From: Holdemanella hominis
GTDB taxonomy: Bacteria; Bacillota_I; Bacilli_A; Erysipelotrichales; Erysipelotrichaceae
Length of the DNA stretch: 14,878 nt
NCBI RefSeq assembly: GCF_014306155.1
Contig: NZ_JACRWH010000054.1
Location: forward strand, 1 to 14,878
Direction of reading: 5' to 3'
Of the stretch, positions 1 through 6,870 are shown piece after piece (the stretch's first letter is position 1; every line of letters starts with the position of its first letter). Below the pieces are notes generated by a model. The model worked only from the letters and a program-made list of their open reading frames with translations, did not search any database and had not been told where the DNA came from. Made by a program: the position numbers and the translations under genes.

Positions 1-69
1 ACAAGCGATGTTGCTGCAAACGATTTTAATAGAACGGTTAAAAATATTTAAAATCTTATCTGGAATCAT
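1..69 (-). CDS. N-terminal fragment of an unrecognised protein (runs off the left edge)
   Basis: Only the first 23 codons are in the window, reading MIPDKILNIFNRSIKIVCSN and then IAC. The ATG at 67-69 is preceded by a clear AGGAGG ribosome site with a 10-nt spacer, and a promoter-like sequence lies about 40 nt further upstream, so this is very probably a real gene start. The peptide is short, basic and moderately hydrophobic, without a classical signal peptide in the visible part. I do not recognise the family. A strong terminator separates it from the histidine kinase gene, so it is not part of that operon. Confidence 0.55.
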   Translation of the reverse strand, partial: MIPDKILNIFNRSIKIVCSNIAC

Positions 70-104
70 AGGTGAAAATCCTCCTCTATAATTCCTTCGG
101 ATTA

Positions 105-149
105 TGTTTAAAATTTCGGTTTTTGGCTTGTCAAGTGTTTTTTACACTT
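105..149 (-). promoter_or_regulatory. Promoter of the left-edge gene with an overlapping dyad
   Basis: On the minus strand TTGACA (129-134) is followed, 17 to 18 nt on, by TTAAAC/TAAACA (105-111), a weak -10. A perfect 6-bp inverted repeat, AAGTGT-N5-ACACTT (133-149), touches the upstream edge of the -35 box. That placement suits a repressor operator. The binding protein is unknown. Confidence 0.5.
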
Positions 150-156
150 CTTGCAC

Positions 157-191
157 AAAAAAAGAGCCCTACCCATTTATAGGTAAGACTC
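157..191 (-). terminator. Rho-independent terminator after the histidine kinase
   Basis: The minus-strand RNA folds as a 10-bp stem (164-173 with 182-191, two G-U pairs) with an 8-nt loop, followed by seven U residues. It lies 38 nt beyond the kinase stop codon and closes the two-component operon. Confidence 0.85.
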
Positions 192-228
192 ATAAATTTA
201 AGAATTTGCTTAACTTAATGACATTGGA

Positions 229-1623
229 CTAATTCTCTGGGATTTCTTTTACAATAATAGGCAATTCAACTGTGATTTTAGTTCCCACATCTTCCTTTGA
301 AGTTAAATGGATTTTGCCTTGATAATAATAGACAACATGTTTTACAATCGACAAACCTAAACCTGTACCTGGTATTGTTTTTGAGCGTTCTTTATCTACC
401 CGATAAAATCTTTGAAATATTCGACTCTGATCTTCTTGCGCAATTCCCACACCTGTATCTTCCACACTAAAATACATATTTTTTTGATTTTTCTTTAGAA
501 CAACATCTATTCGTCCGTTTTGTTTATTGTACTTAATTGCGTTCGAAATTAAATTATAGAAGATACCTTTAATATGATCTAAACTCGCAAAAACTGTAAA
601 CTCTGTCGCATTCACATAAACATTTAAATGCATCGCTTCAATTTGTGGCTTTAAAGTCTCGACAACAGAATCCAACAATTTCTTTACTTGAATATGCGAA
701 TATGTGACTTGCATCTCTTCTGTTTCTAATTTTGAAATCGTTAAAATATCATTGATCAATTGCGTCATATGGTCACTCTCTTTTAAAACACAATCTAAAC
801 ATGTATCGATTTGAGCACTATCCTGAATTGTATGCGAACGAATCAATTCTGTATATCCACGTATAGAAGTGAGTGGTGTTTTTAATTCATGACTCGCATT
901 ACTAAAAAATTCCTGGCGAACCTTTTTTTCTTTTTCCAGTCTTTCTAAATATTTTTTATTTTCTTCGGACATATTCGTCAATGCATCTGTGATTCCATAA
1001 AGTTCGGGATAATTATATTTATGAAACGATAGCACTTCTTTTGAAATATTTGTTGAATTAATTGTATTTGTGATATCTTTAAAAGGTTCTACAATTTCAT
1101 TGGCCATTTTTTTAGACAAAACAAATACCACCATAAAAGATACGGCAATACTAAATAAAAATGGTACTAATAATATCGAAATAGATTGGCTCAACCCATC
1201 AAATGGCATAGCTAAACGAACAATTGTTTGATTATCTTCCTCATAGTCAGCTATATATAAATAAGAACGTTGCATTGTATCTGAATAACGAATACATGTC
1301 CCTGTACCTTGAGCAATAGCTTGTTTTACCTCTTCACGCTGCAGATGTTTTTCACGAATTCTATTTTTATAGTTATCATATAAAACTTTTCCGTTTCGCT
1401 TAATAATTGTGATACGAATATCTTCCGATTTAACAGTATCACCCAAACGAGTCGTATTTAAATCATCTATTTCTAAGTTTTTTACCAATTTAACTGTATT
1501 CATTAAATATTGTCGATTTTGAGAAATAGATGCTTTATATAAACTCACGTAAAGTAAACCAAAGCCCAAGATAAATGTGATCAAAAAAGTTGTTAAAAAC
1601 GAATGAACAATCTTCTTATGCAT
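229..1623 (-). CDS. PhoR-like sensor histidine kinase
   Basis: Membrane sensor kinase that autophosphorylates on His and passes the phosphate to the response regulator encoded just upstream. It has TM1 at about residues 6-28, an extracytoplasmic sensor region of roughly 115 residues, and TM2 at about 148-170. These are followed by a HAMP-like linker, a HisKA domain with FFSNASHELKTPLTS (phospho-acceptor His245), the N-box around NLISNAIKYN (Asn361), G1 box EDTGVGIA, F-box IFQRFYRVD and G2 box GTGLGLS. All catalytic motifs are present. I chose the ATG at 1623, giving 464 aa, because it overlaps the regulator stop codon by 8 nt (ATGCATAA) and follows a GAGG. An in-frame start 10 codons upstream is possible but lies inside the regulator gene. 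The architecture resembles PhoR/ResE/WalK kinases; the stimulus cannot be read from sequence. Confidence 0.93.
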   Translation of the reverse strand: MHKKIVHSFLTTFLITFILGFGLLYVSLYKASISQNRQYLMNTVKLVKNLEIDDLNTTRLGDTVKSEDIRITIIKRNGKVLYDNYKNRIREKHLQREEVKQAIAQGTGTCIRYSDTMQRSYLYIADYEEDNQTIVRLAMPFDGLSQSISILLVPFLFSIAVSFMVVFVLSKKMANEIVEPFKDITNTINSTNISKEVLSFHKYNYPELYGITDALTNMSEENKKYLERLEKEKKVRQEFFSNASHELKTPLTSIRGYTELIRSHTIQDSAQIDTCLDCVLKESDHMTQLINDILTISKLETEEMQVTYSHIQVKKLLDSVVETLKPQIEAMHLNVYVNATEFTVFASLDHIKGIFYNLISNAIKYNKQNGRIDVVLKKNQKNMYFSVEDTGVGIAQEDQSRIFQRFYRVDKERSKTIPGTGLGLSIVKHVVYYYQGKIHLTSKEDVGTKITVELPIIVKEIPEN

Positions 1624-2302
1624 TGTGATCCTCAGCAACAAAACGATATCCAACCTGTCTTACAGATTGAATCCAATGTGCATATTCATTTCCCATCTTC
1701 TTACGCAATGAGTTAATATGTACATCCAGTGTTCTGCTTTCTCCAATAAAATCATATCCCCAAATCTGATTGATCAACTCTTCTCGTGATACAGCTCTAC
1801 CTTCATTTTTAGCTAAATATTTCAACAATTCAAATTCTTTAAATGTCAATTCAATCGGTTCTTCATGAATTGTCACCGTTCTTTTATCTAAATCAATACA
1901 TAAGCCATTTATTTGAATCAATCGTTCATCCTTTTTACTTCTACGAAGTAATGAACGAATACGAGCAGCAAGCTCTAACACACTAAACGGCTTCGTCAAA
2001 TAATCATCAGCTCCTAAATCAAGTCCCATGATTTTATCAAGCTCTTTATCTTTTGCACTTAAGATAATAACAGGTAAATCTTTAAGCGTTGCCTTTGAAC
2101 GAATAAATTTTAATATATCATACCCATTCATGCCTGGTAACATCAAATCTAATATGGCTAAATCTACTTTATTGTTTTGTAGATAATCATATGCATCTTT
2201 TCCATTTTCAAAATCAACTAGTTCATAATTAAAACTAGCCAATGTTAATTTTAATAATTGACGAATATTTTCATCGTCTTCAACAATTAAGACTCGTTCC
2301 AT
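1616..2302 (-). CDS. OmpR/PhoB-family response regulator
   Basis: Two-domain DNA-binding response regulator of 228 aa, a normal length for the family. The receiver domain (about 1-120) has the acidic pair Asp9/Asp10, phospho-acceptor Asp52 in LDLMLPG, Ser82 in the switch position and Lys104 in LTKPF. The C-terminal winged-helix domain (about 130-225) carries family hallmarks ELTFKEFELLKYLAKN and SRTLDVHINSLRKKMG. It sits upstream of, and overlaps, the kinase gene, the usual partner order. The ATG at 2302 follows AGAGG with an 8-nt spacer. I see no strong promoter in the 40 nt after the gpmI terminator, so expression may depend on a weak promoter or read-through. PhoP/PhoB-like overall; regulon unknown. 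Confidence 0.94.
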   Translation of the reverse strand: MERVLIVEDDENIRQLLKLTLASFNYELVDFENGKDAYDYLQNNKVDLAILDLMLPGMNGYDILKFIRSKATLKDLPVIILSAKDKELDKIMGLDLGADDYLTKPFSVLELAARIRSLLRRSKKDERLIQINGLCIDLDKRTVTIHEEPIELTFKEFELLKYLAKNEGRAVSREELINQIWGYDFIGESRTLDVHINSLRKKMGNEYAHWIQSVRQVGYRFVAEDHNA

Positions 2303-2344
2303 AAATCAAACCTCTTTTTTTTGTCATTTTATCATGAAAGCAAG

Positions 2345-2380
2345 TAAAAAAGGAGTAAAGTTTTTTTTACATTACTCCTT
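2345..2380 (-). terminator. Terminator after gpmI
   Basis: The minus-strand RNA has a perfect 9-bp stem AAGGAGTAA/TTACTCCTT (2350-2358 with 2372-2380) and a 13-nt loop, followed by a T-run. It lies 11 nt past the gpmI stop codon. Confidence 0.85.
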
Positions 2381-2391
2381 AATAATCTAAA

Positions 2392-3930
2392 TTATTTTTT
2401 TAAAGATGGGTTCCAGTGTTCATTTGGTTCTAATCCTAAGAAATCACAAACTGTAGCTGCAACATTTGACAATCCTAGATCTTCGCCTTCTTTTAATTCA
2501 CATTCCGCATTGTATACGATGAATGGAACTGGTGCTAATGTGTGGCTAGTCTTACTTTCATCATCCGCATTACCGTGGTCTGCAGTAACTAATAAAATAC
2601 CATTTACTTTATTTACAGATTCAATAACACGTGCAAGTTCTAAGTCTACTGATTCAACACCAATGATAGTTGCTGGTAAACTTCCAGTGTGTCCTACCAT
2701 GTCACCGTTTGGATAGTTTGTACGAATGAAATCATAGTTTCCACTTTCGATTGCTTCACACAATTTATCAGTGATTTCAGCAGCCTTCATCCAAGGTCTT
2801 TGTTCAAATGGGACTATATCACTTGGGATTTCAACATAAGTTTCTAAAGACTCATCAAATTTTTCTGAACGGTTACCATTCCAGAAATATGTAACGTGTC
2901 CATACTTTTGTGTTTCACTGATTGCATACTCACGAATACCATATTTACACAATTCTTCAGTTAATGTATATTTAATTTTTGGTGGTTCCGTCAAATAGTT
3001 CTTTGGAATTTGTAAGTCTGCATCATATTGTAACATACCTGCAAATTTAACATTTGGAACTTTAACACGATCAAATTTATCAAATGAAGCATCTCCATCA
3101 AATGCTAAAGAAATTTCTTGAGCACGGTCACCACGGAAGTTGAACAATACAACGCTATCTCCATCATCGATAGTTCCTACAGGTGCACCATCTTTCGCAA
3201 TAACAAATCCTGGAAGATCTTGGTCAACAACATTTAATTCTTTACGATACGTTTCAATAGCTTCTGTAGTTGAAGCAAATTGTCTTCCTTCACCCATTAC
3301 GTGAATTTTCCATCCACGCTCAACCATAGACCAGTCAGCTTCATAACGGTCCATTGTGATTTGCATACGTCCACCACCACTAGCGATGCATGCGTGGAAA
3401 TTGTCATCATTTAATTCTGCCATAAATGATTCAATATCATTTACATATTCTAAAGCTGAAGTTGCAGGAACATCACGTCCATCAAGCAATGCATGAACAC
3501 GAACTTCCTTAATACCTTCATTTTTAGATTCTTTAATCAAAGCCTTTAAGTGAGAAATATTAGAGTGTACGTTTCCATCACTTAAAAGACCGATGAAATG
3601 CATTTTGCTGTCTTTTGCATTTTCAGCTAAATCCTTCCAAGTTTTAGAATTGAAGATTTCTTTAGACTCAATATTTTCGTTAACTAATTTAGCTCCTTGA
3701 GAATAAATTTGTCCACAACCTAATGCGTTGTGTCCAACTTCTGAGTTACCCATATCTGAATCTGTAGGAAGTCCTACTGCAAGTCCATGAGCACGAAGTT
3801 GTGTATGTGGACATTCTGCCCACAATTTATCAAGTGTTGGTTTGTTGGCTAATGCAACAGCATTGTTCTTCTTATCTTCACGAATACCAATACCGTCCAT
3901 AACAACCAAAATTACTGGTCTTTTTTCCAT
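2392..3930 (-). CDS. gpmI: 2,3-bisphosphoglycerate-independent phosphoglycerate mutase
   Basis: Cytosolic glycolytic enzyme interconverting 3-phosphoglycerate and 2-phosphoglycerate through a phosphoserine intermediate, Mn-dependent in the family. The 512-aa length is typical. Residues visible are Asp12 in VVMDGIGI, the phosphorylated Ser63 in GNSEVGHNALG, SDGNVHSN and LLDGRDVPATSA in the inserted transferase domain, and C-terminal metal-binding motifs TNYPNGDMVGHTG and TADHGNADD. It is not in a glycolytic cluster here; it has its own promoter and terminator, so it is probably expressed as a single gene. GGAGG lies 10 nt before the ATG at 3930. Confidence 0.97.
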   Translation of the reverse strand: MEKRPVILVVMDGIGIREDKKNNAVALANKPTLDKLWAECPHTQLRAHGLAVGLPTDSDMGNSEVGHNALGCGQIYSQGAKLVNENIESKEIFNSKTWKDLAENAKDSKMHFIGLLSDGNVHSNISHLKALIKESKNEGIKEVRVHALLDGRDVPATSALEYVNDIESFMAELNDDNFHACIASGGGRMQITMDRYEADWSMVERGWKIHVMGEGRQFASTTEAIETYRKELNVVDQDLPGFVIAKDGAPVGTIDDGDSVVLFNFRGDRAQEISLAFDGDASFDKFDRVKVPNVKFAGMLQYDADLQIPKNYLTEPPKIKYTLTEELCKYGIREYAISETQKYGHVTYFWNGNRSEKFDESLETYVEIPSDIVPFEQRPWMKAAEITDKLCEAIESGNYDFIRTNYPNGDMVGHTGSLPATIIGVESVDLELARVIESVNKVNGILLVTADHGNADDESKTSHTLAPVPFIVYNAECELKEGEDLGLSNVAATVCDFLGLEPNEHWNPSLKK

Positions 3931-3957
3931 TGTATTTTTCCTCCATTAATCGATAAT

Positions 3958-3986
3958 AATATAACACTAACTAGGCCTTTTTTCAA
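3958..3986 (-). promoter_or_regulatory. Promoter of gpmI
   Basis: Minus-strand TTGAAA (3981-3986), a 17-nt spacer and TATATT (3958-3963) make a near-consensus housekeeping sigma promoter about 30 nt upstream of the gpmI start codon. Confidence 0.75.
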
Positions 3987-4015
3987 TGAACTCGTCTCAA
4001 CAAATGAATTTTTTC

Positions 4016-4044
4016 ACAAAAAGAAAAAGCCGCTTAACGGCTTT
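4016..4044 (-). terminator. Terminator overlapping the end of the ATPase gene
   Basis: A 7-bp stem AAAGCCG/CGGCTTT (4026-4032 with 4038-4044) closes a 5-nt loop and is followed by a T-rich tract interrupted by one C. The TAA stop of the ATPase gene (4034-4036) lies in the loop, so the last codons form part of the hairpin. Confidence 0.88.
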
Positions 4045-4771
4045 GATAACGAGATAAAAACTGTTGTGTTCTTTCTTGTTGAGGATGCTCGAACAACTGT
4101 TCTGGGCTACCCTGTTCTGCAATGACACCTTTATCCATAAAAATAACACGATCACTAACTTCTCTGGCAAACTGCATTTCATGTGTAACGATAACCATAG
4201 TCAAACCTTCATCAGCTAACTTTTTCATGACATCCAAAACATCACCAACCATTTCTGGGTCTAATGCACTTGTTGGTTCATCAAATAGTAGCACTTCTGG
4301 ATCCATACACAAGGCACGCGCAATCGCAACACGTTGCTTTTGTCCACCAGAAAGTTTAGTACTAGGCTTATTCGCAAACTCTTTCATTCCTACTTCATCT
4401 AAGAATTTTAAAGCTGTGGCTTTTGCTTCTTCTTTCGATTTCTTTAAGACACGGACCTGACCTAACATGCAGTTTTCTAAAACAGTCAAATTATTAAATA
4501 AATTAAAACTTTGGAACACCATTCCAACCTTTGAACGATATTCATTCACATCCATTTGACCACTTAGAATATCCTTACCATGATATAAAACATGGCCTCC
4601 ATCCATTCTTTCTAATAGGTTTACACATCTCAACATCGTACTTTTACCAGATCCACTCGATCCAATAATCGTAACCACTTCTCCTTTATGAATATCGAAA
4701 TCTACATCATTTAATACTTTAAGATTTCCAAAATGTTTCTGGAGATGTTGAATTTGAATAATTGTTTCCAT
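4034..4771 (-). CDS. Amino-acid ABC importer, ATP-binding subunit (probable lysine system)
   Basis: ATPase of a polar amino-acid ABC importer (GlnQ/HisP family), 245 aa. Visible motifs are Walker A GSSGSGKST (37-45, Lys43), Q-loop Gln87 in VFQSFNLF, signature LSGGQ (140-144), Walker B VLLFDE (160-165) and switch His197 in VTHEM. It is the last gene of a binding protein-permease-ATPase operon; its AGGAGG ribosome site directly follows the permease stop codon. It would act on the cytoplasmic face of the membrane as a dimer driving uptake. Substrate is inferred from the lysine riboswitch in the operon leader; the ATPase itself does not define specificity. Confidence 0.95.
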   Translation of the reverse strand: METIIQIQHLQKHFGNLKVLNDVDFDIHKGEVVTIIGSSGSGKSTMLRCVNLLERMDGGHVLYHGKDILSGQMDVNEYRSKVGMVFQSFNLFNNLTVLENCMLGQVRVLKKSKEEAKATALKFLDEVGMKEFANKPSTKLSGGQKQRVAIARALCMDPEVLLFDEPTSALDPEMVGDVLDVMKKLADEGLTMVIVTHEMQFAREVSDRVIFMDKGVIAEQGSPEQLFEHPQQERTQQFLSRYQSR

Positions 4772-4781
4772 AAATATCCTC

Positions 4782-5504
4782 CTAGCTACAGAAATCTTTC
4801 ATGCTACTTTCGCTATCCATTCTTTTTTCAAGATAATTCAATAAGAAAGAAGCAAGTGTTGTTAAAATTAAATATAAAACTGCAGAAACCATAAACGTTT
4901 CAATATAACGATAGTTACTTCCAGCTACAGATGTTGTCTGGAAGTACAGTTCAGTTACCGTAATAACATTCAACATTGAACTATCCTTAATGTTTACAAT
5001 CAATTGGTTTCCAATTGAAGGAAATGAATTTTTAATAGCTTGAGGAAATACAACATACATCAAAGTTTGCATCGTTGTCATACCTAAAGACATTGCGGCC
5101 TCATTTTGTCCTTTATCCACAGACTGAATTCCAGAACGAATAATTTCAGCCATATAAGCGCCTGTATTGATTGAAATAATAATCAAACCTGCTGTAATCG
5201 GAGTCCATCCAATCACAGGTTTTCCTAAATAGTAAATAAACATAGCTTGAACCATCATTGGTGTACCTCTGAACACCCAAATATACAATCCCGTAATGAT
5301 TCTACCTATTCTTTTTAAAACTTTGATACCCGTTGAATCATATTCATTGATCTCAATCGCACGAATGCCGCCGACTAATAAGCCGACGACAAATCCTGCA
5401 AACGTACCAACAAATGCGAACAACAAAGTCATCTCAATTCCATATTGGAAAAGAGGTAAATTATGAACAAATATGTTCCAAGCTTTCGCAAAATCAATAC
5501 GCAT
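4782..5504 (-). CDS. Amino-acid ABC importer, permease subunit (probable lysine system)
   Basis: Membrane subunit of the HisM/GlnP type, 240 aa, with several hydrophobic helices, a family-typical IWVFRGTPMMVQ segment and the EAA loop NEAAMSLGMTTMQTLMYVVF, which docks on the ATPase. Only one permease gene is present, so it probably forms a homodimer. Translation is tightly coupled: the ATG starts 2 nt after the binding-protein stop codon, and its GAGGA ribosome site lies inside the end of that gene. Lysine specificity is inferred from the leader, not from this sequence. Confidence 0.94.
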   Translation of the reverse strand: MRIDFAKAWNIFVHNLPLFQYGIEMTLLFAFVGTFAGFVVGLLVGGIRAIEINEYDSTGIKVLKRIGRIITGLYIWVFRGTPMMVQAMFIYYLGKPVIGWTPITAGLIIISINTGAYMAEIIRSGIQSVDKGQNEAAMSLGMTTMQTLMYVVFPQAIKNSFPSIGNQLIVNIKDSSMLNVITVTELYFQTTSVAGSNYRYIETFMVSAVLYLILTTLASFLLNYLEKRMDSESSMKDFCS

Positions 5505-5506
5505 AA

Positions 5507-6337
5507 TTAATCCTCTGTTGGTTGGTGTTCAACTGCATATTTCATCATTTCTTCACGTTCTTCATCCGAAATACTATCTAATGCTTTTTGAACCTTTTTG
5601 AAGAATTCAGAATCACGAGAACCTTCCTTTAATGCGATTGAAACAGTTGTATCACAATCAAAACCATGTCCATCTTCGAACTGAATGATAGTTAAGTCTG
5701 GGTTAGCTTCTACAACACCTTTGGCAACTGCCATTTCAGCAGTAATCCCATCCACTTCGTGTTGTTGTAAAGCCAATACCATTTCTGGATAAGTAGCCTT
5801 TGGTGTTACGTGATTTACACCTTTAATTTGATCAATGACATCATCGTAGTTTGTTGATTTTTGACCAACGACATTTTTACCACTAAATTGTTGAATATCT
5901 GTATATCCAGCTTCTTCACCATCTTTACGAACAATCATGATCATTCCCTTTGAATCATAATATGGAGTTGTAAAGTCAGCTCCTTCTTCACGTGTTTTAT
6001 CTTTAGTCATACCAGCGATAATCGCATCGATTTCATCACCCTCTAAAGCTGGAATCAATCCATCCCATGATGTTTTCTTAATGACTAATTTTTTTCCTAA
6101 TTTTTTCGCAATCTTTTTTGCAACCTGCACATCATATCCATCCGCATATCCTGATTTTCCTAATTTTACAGAAGTATCTGTTTTTGTAGAAGTTTGCCAG
6201 TTAAATGGAGCATATGCACATTCCATTCCTACAACAAATGTGTCCTTATCTTCTGATGTTGTAGCTGTGTTTGATCCACATCCTGTTAGTGCAAAAGCAC
6301 ATACCATGGCAGATGCCATTAATTTTTTAAAGTTCAT
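5507..6337 (-). CDS. Amino-acid-binding lipoprotein, SBP family 3 (probable lysine-binding protein)
   Basis: Extracellular substrate-binding lipoprotein of 276 aa. The signal peptide ends in lipobox LTGC, giving lipidated Cys20. The mature protein is a type-3 solute-binding fold, with early ligand-pocket segment ECAYAPFNW, then GYDVQVAKKIAKKLGKKL, DAIIAGMTKDKTREEGADFT, and EVDGITAEMAVAKG. The Glu in that last segment stands where many relatives have the Asp that contacts the ligand amino group; similar variants occur in other Firmicute binding proteins. First gene of the importer operon. The leader carries a lysine riboswitch, so lysine is the likely ligand. An arginine/ornithine or broader cationic range cannot be excluded. 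Confidence 0.93.
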   Translation of the reverse strand: MNFKKLMASAMVCAFALTGCGSNTATTSEDKDTFVVGMECAYAPFNWQTSTKTDTSVKLGKSGYADGYDVQVAKKIAKKLGKKLVIKKTSWDGLIPALEGDEIDAIIAGMTKDKTREEGADFTTPYYDSKGMIMIVRKDGEEAGYTDIQQFSGKNVVGQKSTNYDDVIDQIKGVNHVTPKATYPEMVLALQQHEVDGITAEMAVAKGVVEANPDLTIIQFEDGHGFDCDTTVSIALKEGSRDSEFFKKVQKALDSISDEEREEMMKYAVEHQPTED

Positions 6338-6371
6338 ATTTCTTTTCTCCTTCTCTAATCGGCAAAGAATA

Positions 6372-6402
6372 GAAAAAAGCTATGCGGGCATACCACATAG
6401 CT
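6372..6402 (-). terminator. Riboswitch-controlled intrinsic terminator
   Basis: A 10-bp GC-rich stem (6378-6387 with 6393-6402) and a short loop are followed by six U residues. It lies between the lysine aptamer and the binding-protein gene. Its 5' arm can instead pair with the segment just after the aptamer (6416-6424 with 6396-6404, 9 pairs including two G-U), giving an antiterminator that also takes one base from P1. Confidence 0.88.
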
Positions 6403-6423
6403 AAAAAATATCTCATTAACTAT

Positions 6424-6582
6424 AAGATAACGCCTCTTCCTGACGAAGGAGTGTTATAAGTATTCCTTATAACCCCAAGAAATAAAATTGCCATTTTATC
6501 TCTTTCGGCATTGGTTACCTTTCAAACACTTCACAGTCTGCCAACTCCATGTTTTACTCTGATGCAATGCTGCCTCTATCTT
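6424..6582 (-). ncRNA. Lysine riboswitch (L box) aptamer
   Basis: About 159 nt of leader RNA match the lysine riboswitch. It has the conserved GATAGAGG at the 5' side, AGAGTA in the P2 kink-turn region, GTGAAG, GAAAGG and TGCCGAAAGAG in the core, and GAGGCGTTATCTT at the 3' side. P1 pairs 6576-6582 with 6424-6430. P4 is a 12-bp helix (6477-6488 with 6493-6504, one G-U). P5 is an 8-bp perfect helix (6453-6460 with 6466-6473). In this family lysine stabilises P1 and promotes termination, so the downstream importer should be off when lysine is plentiful. Identification is from remembered consensus and pairing. Confidence 0.92.
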
Positions 6583-6606
6583 TACTCGATTCACTTTATA
6601 GTGCTT

Positions 6607-6634
6607 ATTATACTCGACATATACATAGTGTCAA
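6607..6634 (-). promoter_or_regulatory. Consensus promoter of the lysine importer operon
   Basis: Perfect TTGACA (6629-6634) and TATAAT (6607-6612) separated by 16 nt on the minus strand. Transcription would start near 6600, giving a leader of roughly 260 nt that contains the whole riboswitch. A strong constitutive promoter with control delegated to RNA is the expected arrangement. Confidence 0.9.
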
Positions 6635-6681
6635 GAAAGAATTTGCAAATTTTCATAAAACTGTAAATATTTTCATCATTT

Positions 6682-6699
6682 CTTTAAGCTTCTTTTAAG
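6682..6699. promoter_or_regulatory. 11-bp-spaced TTTAAG direct repeats
   Basis: TTTAAG occurs at 6683-6688 and 6694-6699, an 11-bp period, about 90 bp upstream of the presumed lysine-operon start point. One-turn direct repeats are typical sites for OmpR/PhoB-family regulators. The region is very AT-rich, so chance is a real alternative. Confidence 0.25.
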
Positions 6700-6722
6700 T
6701 TTTAAAAACTATTCTATAGACA

Positions 6723-6836
6723 GAAATAAACAGGTATCAACCCAATACATATAACCCTTTCCTAAATAACTTATTCTGTTTATTTCATATATTCCTATTT
6801 CTTGGTGAGTCATAATAATAGACTCACCCTTTTTTT
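6723..6836 (+). other. Unexplained plus-strand inverted repeat and terminator (possible small RNA)
   Basis: This stretch lies in the gene-free gap 6635-6850. A perfect 11-bp inverted repeat GAAATAAACAG/CTGTTTATTTC (6723-6733 with 6776-6786) encloses 42 nt that include a small GTAT/ATAC hairpin. It is followed by GGTGAGTC-N9-GACTCACC (8-bp perfect stem) and then CTTTTTTTT. The T-tract is on the plus strand only, so the terminator points away from all the genes here. Plus-strand promoters are only weakly suggested (TTGCAA at 6643 with TAAATA, or TATAGA at 6715). No convincing reading frame is present. A small RNA or a remnant are both possible. Confidence 0.35.
6803..6836 (+). terminator. Plus-strand Rho-independent terminator
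   Basis: GGTGAGTC and GACTCACC form a perfect 8-bp stem with a 9-nt AT loop, followed by C and eight T residues on the plus strand. On the minus strand the same hairpin is followed by AAGAAAT, so it is not a minus-strand terminator. No plus-strand gene precedes it. Confidence 0.75.
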
Positions 6837-6843
6837 TGAACAA

Positions 6844-6870
6844 GAAAAAAGAATGTACATATGTACACTC
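6844..6870 (-). terminator. Terminator directly after the peptide-binding protein gene
   Basis: Stem GAGTGTAC/GTACATTC (8 bp, one G-U) around an ATAT loop (6851-6870) and then six T residues. The stem begins at the first base after the stop codon. Confidence 0.82.

Noticed and set aside
1624..1653. Upstream start for the histidine kinase (10 extra residues)
   Set aside because: It lies deeper within the regulator gene and lacks a good ribosome site; the start at 1623 overlaps the regulator stop in the normal coupled manner.
2510..2716. Plus-strand open frames inside gpmI, the ATPase, pepF, pcp and others
   Set aside because: They lie antisense to strongly conserved coding sequence, lack ribosome sites and resemble no protein; they are shadow frames.
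3997..4182. Minus-strand 61-codon frame across the ATPase end and terminator
   Set aside because: Overlaps the conserved ATPase frame and the terminator hairpin, with no ribosome site.
6723..6786. Small mobile element (MITE) with 11-bp terminal inverted repeats
   Set aside because: No target-site duplication flanks the arms, and the 64-bp length and lack of a second copy in the window give no support.
6803..6836. Second minus-strand terminator for the peptide-binding protein gene
   Set aside because: On the minus strand the hairpin is followed by AAGAAAT, not a T-tract, and a good terminator already abuts the stop codon.
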